Source: CAG-492 sp045643465 (GTDB lineage: Bacteria > Bacillota > Clostridia > TANB77 > CAG-508). Taken from it: a stretch of 17,300 bases of DNA. The translations under genes and the position numbers were made by a program. The notes under the pieces are model-generated. The model saw nothing but the letters and a program-made list of their open reading frames with translations, made no database searches and was not told where the DNA came from. Below, one piece after another: positions 15,364-17,300 of the stretch (its first letter is position 1; each line of letters begins with the position of its first letter). Where the stretch lies: NCBI GenBank assembly GCA_045643465.1, contig JAZUKV010000026.1, positions 1 to 17,300 on the forward strand, given 5' to 3'.

Positions 15364-15400
15364 AAAATGGATTTTTTATGTATTAAAAATCCATTTTTTT
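15364..15400 (+). terminator. Intrinsic terminator of rsmG
   Basis: A 13-bp perfect stem (15364-15376 with 15385-15397), an 8-nt loop and a T-run through 15400. The -35 box of the parA promoter begins 2 nt after the T-run. Confidence 0.9.
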
Positions 15401-15401
15401 A

Positions 15402-15430
15402 TTGACAGATTTTAAATATTTATATATCAT
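15402..15430 (+). promoter_or_regulatory. parA-parB promoter
   Basis: Perfect TTGACA (15402-15407), a 17-bp spacer and TATCAT (15425-15430). The predicted start is near 15437, which leaves a leader of about 35 nt and rules out upstream in-frame start codons for parA. Confidence 0.8.
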
Positions 15431-15473
15431 ATATATATTAAAAAAAGAATTACAAATGAATGGGGGGAGAACT

Positions 15474-16244
15474 TTGGGAAAGGTTATATCAATAGCAAAT
15501 CAAAAAGGTGGTGTAGGTAAAACTACTACAGCCGTAAATTTAAGTGCTTTATTGGCAAAAAAAGGGAAAAAAGTTTTATTAATAGATATGGATCCTCAAG
15601 GGAATGCTACAAGTGGAGTAGGTGTTAATAAAGGAGTAAATTTTTCAGTATATGATGTATTAGTGGATGATGTAGAAATTGATAATACAATACAAAATAC
15701 AGAAATGAAAAATTTAGAAGTATGTCCATCAAATATTAATGTAGCTGGAGCAGAGGTACAACTTGTTTCAGAAGAATCAAGAGAATTTAAATTAAAAAAT
15801 AAATTAGAAAAAGTAAAAGATAATTATGATTATATAATTATTGACTGTCCACCATCATTAGGTTTAGTAACTTTAAATGCTTTTACTGCATCAAATAGTG
15901 TATTAATTCCAGTACAATGTGAATACTACGCATTAGAGGGATTAGGTCAACTAATTAATACAATTAATTTAGTTAAAAAACGTTTAAATAAGGATATTAC
16001 TATTGAAGGTGCTTTGTTAACAATGTATGATGCAAGAACTAATTTATCTAGCCAAGTAGCAAAGGAAGTTAAAAATTATTTTGAAGATAGAGTATATAAA
16101 ACAATAATTCCTAGAAATGTTAAATTGAGTGAGGCTCCAAGTTATGGAATGCCTATATGTATGTACGATTCTAGATCAAAAGGATCTAGATGCTATGATA
16201 AATTTGTTAAAGAATTTATAAAGAAAAATGAAAATCCAACATAA
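15474..16244 (+). CDS. parA: Chromosome partitioning ATPase ParA (Soj)
   Basis: Deviant Walker-type ATPase that with ParB segregates origins and, as Soj in B. subtilis, also controls DnaA. The length is 256 residues. KGGVGKTT (11-18) is the deviant P-loop, with DMDPQGN at 38-44 and the DYIIIDCPPSLG Walker B segment. I start at TTG 15474 because a G-rich ribosome binding site (15462-15469) lies just upstream and the product then begins MGKVISIANQKGGVGKTT, the usual family start. An in-frame ATG at 15456 lies upstream of that site and has no ribosome binding site of its own. The gene is adjacent to oriC, in an operon with parB 30 bp downstream. Confidence 0.96.
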   Translation: MGKVISIANQKGGVGKTTTAVNLSALLAKKGKKVLLIDMDPQGNATSGVGVNKGVNFSVYDVLVDDVEIDNTIQNTEMKNLEVCPSNINVAGAEVQLVSEESREFKLKNKLEKVKDNYDYIIIDCPPSLGLVTLNAFTASNSVLIPVQCEYYALEGLGQLINTINLVKKRLNKDITIEGALLTMYDARTNLSSQVAKEVKNYFEDRVYKTIIPRNVKLSEAPSYGMPICMYDSRSKGSRCYDKFVKEFIKKNENPT

Positions 16245-16274
16245 AGATTAGTAATTTTAATGAGGAGGTAAAAA

Positions 16275-17156
16275 ATGACTAAAAAGACTGGATTAGGTAG
16301 AGGATTAGATGCACTATTTAGTGTAGATTCCTTTGATGATGTTGAAGAAAAAAAGGAAAAAGAAATTGTTGAACCAATAGATAATTCAGAAAAAATACAC
16401 AAGATTAAAATTACAGAAATAGAGCCAAATAAAAATCAACCAAGAAGAACATTTAATGATGAAAGTATTGATGAATTATCAGAATCAATAAAAAAATATG
16501 GCGTAATTCAACCAATTATAGTAACAAAAAAAGAGAACTTTTATGAAATAATAGCAGGTGAAAGAAGATGGAGAGCTTCTAAAAAAGCCGGTTTAGCAGA
16601 GATGCCTTGCATAATAAGAGAAAATCAGGAAAAAGAGAATAAAGAAATTGCATTAATAGAAAATATTCAGAGGGAAGATTTAAACCCAATAGAAAAAGCA
16701 AGAAGTTTTAGAGTTTTAATGGATGAATATGGAATGACACAATTAGAATTATCTCAAACTTTAGGAATTAGTAGAAGTTCTTTAGCAAATACAGTAAGAT
16801 TATTAAATCTTGATCAAAGAGTTATTGATTTAGCTTTAGAAGGAAAATTAACAGAAGGTCACTGCAGATCATTAATGGGATTTGAAGATCCAGAAAAGCA
16901 ATATAAAATGGCATTACAAATAATAGAAAAAGGTGATTCTGTAAGAGATATTGAAAGAAAATTAAAAAATAAAAAAGTAGCTCAAAAGCCTCAAAACAAT
17001 CAATATGAAGCAATATATAGAGATATAGAGAATAAATTTCAAGGATTTTTCGGTTCAAAAGTAAAATTGGATGCAGGAAAGAAAAAAGGAAAAATAATAA
17101 TTGAATATGTATCTAATGAGGATTTAGAAAGAATAATGGAATTATTAGATAGATAA
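16275..17156 (+). CDS. parB: Chromosome partitioning protein ParB (Spo0J)
   Basis: CTP-dependent DNA clamp that loads at parS sites, spreads, recruits SMC and stimulates ParA. The length is 293 residues. The N-terminal LGRGLDALF motif for ParA contact is at 7-15. The CTP-binding box GERRWRA is at 95-101 and ENIQREDLNP at 129-138. A helix-turn-helix covers about 155-175 (TQLELSQTLGISRSSLANTV). The C-terminal dimerization domain ends at 293. GAGGAGG lies 6 nt before ATG 16275. The gene is co-transcribed with parA and followed by a strong terminator. Unlike B. subtilis spo0J, I found no parS sequence inside the gene. Confidence 0.97.
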   Translation: MTKKTGLGRGLDALFSVDSFDDVEEKKEKEIVEPIDNSEKIHKIKITEIEPNKNQPRRTFNDESIDELSESIKKYGVIQPIIVTKKENFYEIIAGERRWRASKKAGLAEMPCIIRENQEKENKEIALIENIQREDLNPIEKARSFRVLMDEYGMTQLELSQTLGISRSSLANTVRLLNLDQRVIDLALEGKLTEGHCRSLMGFEDPEKQYKMALQIIEKGDSVRDIERKLKNKKVAQKPQNNQYEAIYRDIENKFQGFFGSKVKLDAGKKKGKIIIEYVSNEDLERIMELLDR

Positions 17157-17162
17157 AAAAAT

Positions 17163-17195
17163 AAAAACTTTGAATTAAATTTCAAAGTTTTTTTT
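17163..17195 (+). terminator. Intrinsic terminator of parB
   Basis: AAAAACTTTGAA (17163-17174) pairs with TTCAAAGTTTTT (17181-17192) around a 6-nt loop, and the T-run continues to 17195. It begins 7 nt after the parB stop. Confidence 0.9.
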
Positions 17196-17206
17196 GTGTA
17201 AAAAAG

Positions 17207-17241
17207 GTTTATTTTAATAAACGGCAAATTTTTAATTTGCC
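17207..17241. repeat. Two adjacent short hairpins after the parB terminator
   Basis: GTTTATT/AATAAAC (17207-17222, 2-nt loop) is followed directly by GGCAAATT/AATTTGCC (17223-17241, 3-nt loop). The second is flanked by an A-tract on the plus strand. Read on the minus strand it lacks a clean T-run after the stem. The role is unknown; they could be the end of a convergent transcription unit outside the window. Confidence 0.55.
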
Positions 17242-17300
17242 AAAAAAATAAATAAAAATAAAAAGAAAATAAATTAATAAAAAAATAAATAAAAATAAAA
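17242..17300. repeat. A-rich tract with a 22-bp direct repeat at the window edge
   Basis: From 17242 to the end the plus strand contains only A and T apart from one G, and about four fifths is A. The 22-bp block at 17242-17263 recurs exactly at 17279-17300 and may continue past the edge. No gene is visible in it. Confidence 0.75.

Noticed and set aside
15402..15473. Upstream TTG start for parA at 15402
   Set aside because: That TTG is the first half of the -35 box; the predicted transcript begins about 35 bases later, and TTG 15474 has a good ribosome binding site.
1..17300. tRNA or rRNA genes, CRISPR arrays, insertion sequences, prophage genes
   Set aside because: I looked for cloverleaf arms, regularly spaced repeats, transposase motifs and terminal inverted repeats and saw none.

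Overview
This is a chromosomal replication-origin neighbourhood from a very AT-rich (roughly one quarter G+C by eye) low-GC Gram-positive bacterium. It is most likely an uncultured or gut-type member of the Clostridia. The gene order dnaA-dnaN-recF-gyrB on one side and rpmH-rnpA-yidD-yidC-jag-mnmE-mnmG-rsmG-parA-parB on the other is the classic Firmicutes oriC layout. The protein sequences, the TTGACA/TATAAT promoters and the AGGAGG ribosome binding sites agree. TAG, TGA and TAA are all used as ordinary stops.

Layout. The minus strand carries, reading away from the origin, dnaA (8546-7212), the main oriC gap (7211-6896), dnaN, recF and gyrB, ending at a strong terminator (2633-2667). Beyond it a separate promoter (2597-2569) drives an accessory operon: a TraC-like protein, a VirB4-family ATPase, and the start of a third gene cut by the window edge. 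The plus strand carries rpmH from its own strong promoter, then rnpA, yidD, yidC and jag (RNA processing and membrane-protein insertion), mnmE, mnmG and rsmG (tRNA and rRNA modification), and parA-parB (origin segregation). Terminators follow rpmH, jag, rsmG and parB. All genes point away from the origin, co-directional with the forks.

Origin. The origin is bipartite, as in Bacillus subtilis. One cluster of DnaA boxes lies upstream of dnaA (8582-8634). A denser one lies between dnaA and dnaN (6956-7121). The latter ends, on the dnaN side, in two abutting DnaA boxes, six perfect TAG trinucleotides (a DnaA-trio element) and an AT-rich unwinding region. One further perfect DnaA box sits alone at the dnaN-recF junction.

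The less ordinary content is: (i) the TraC/VirB4-like operon where gyrA often sits, whose first gene appears to start at an ATA codon and whose first two genes share a frame separated by one TAG; (ii) a triple TGTTTCAC motif that overlaps a possible promoter between mnmE and mnmG; and (iii) a perfect 10-bp inverted repeat around six C residues inside oriC. yaaA (between dnaN and recF) and gyrA (after gyrB) are not in their usual places.
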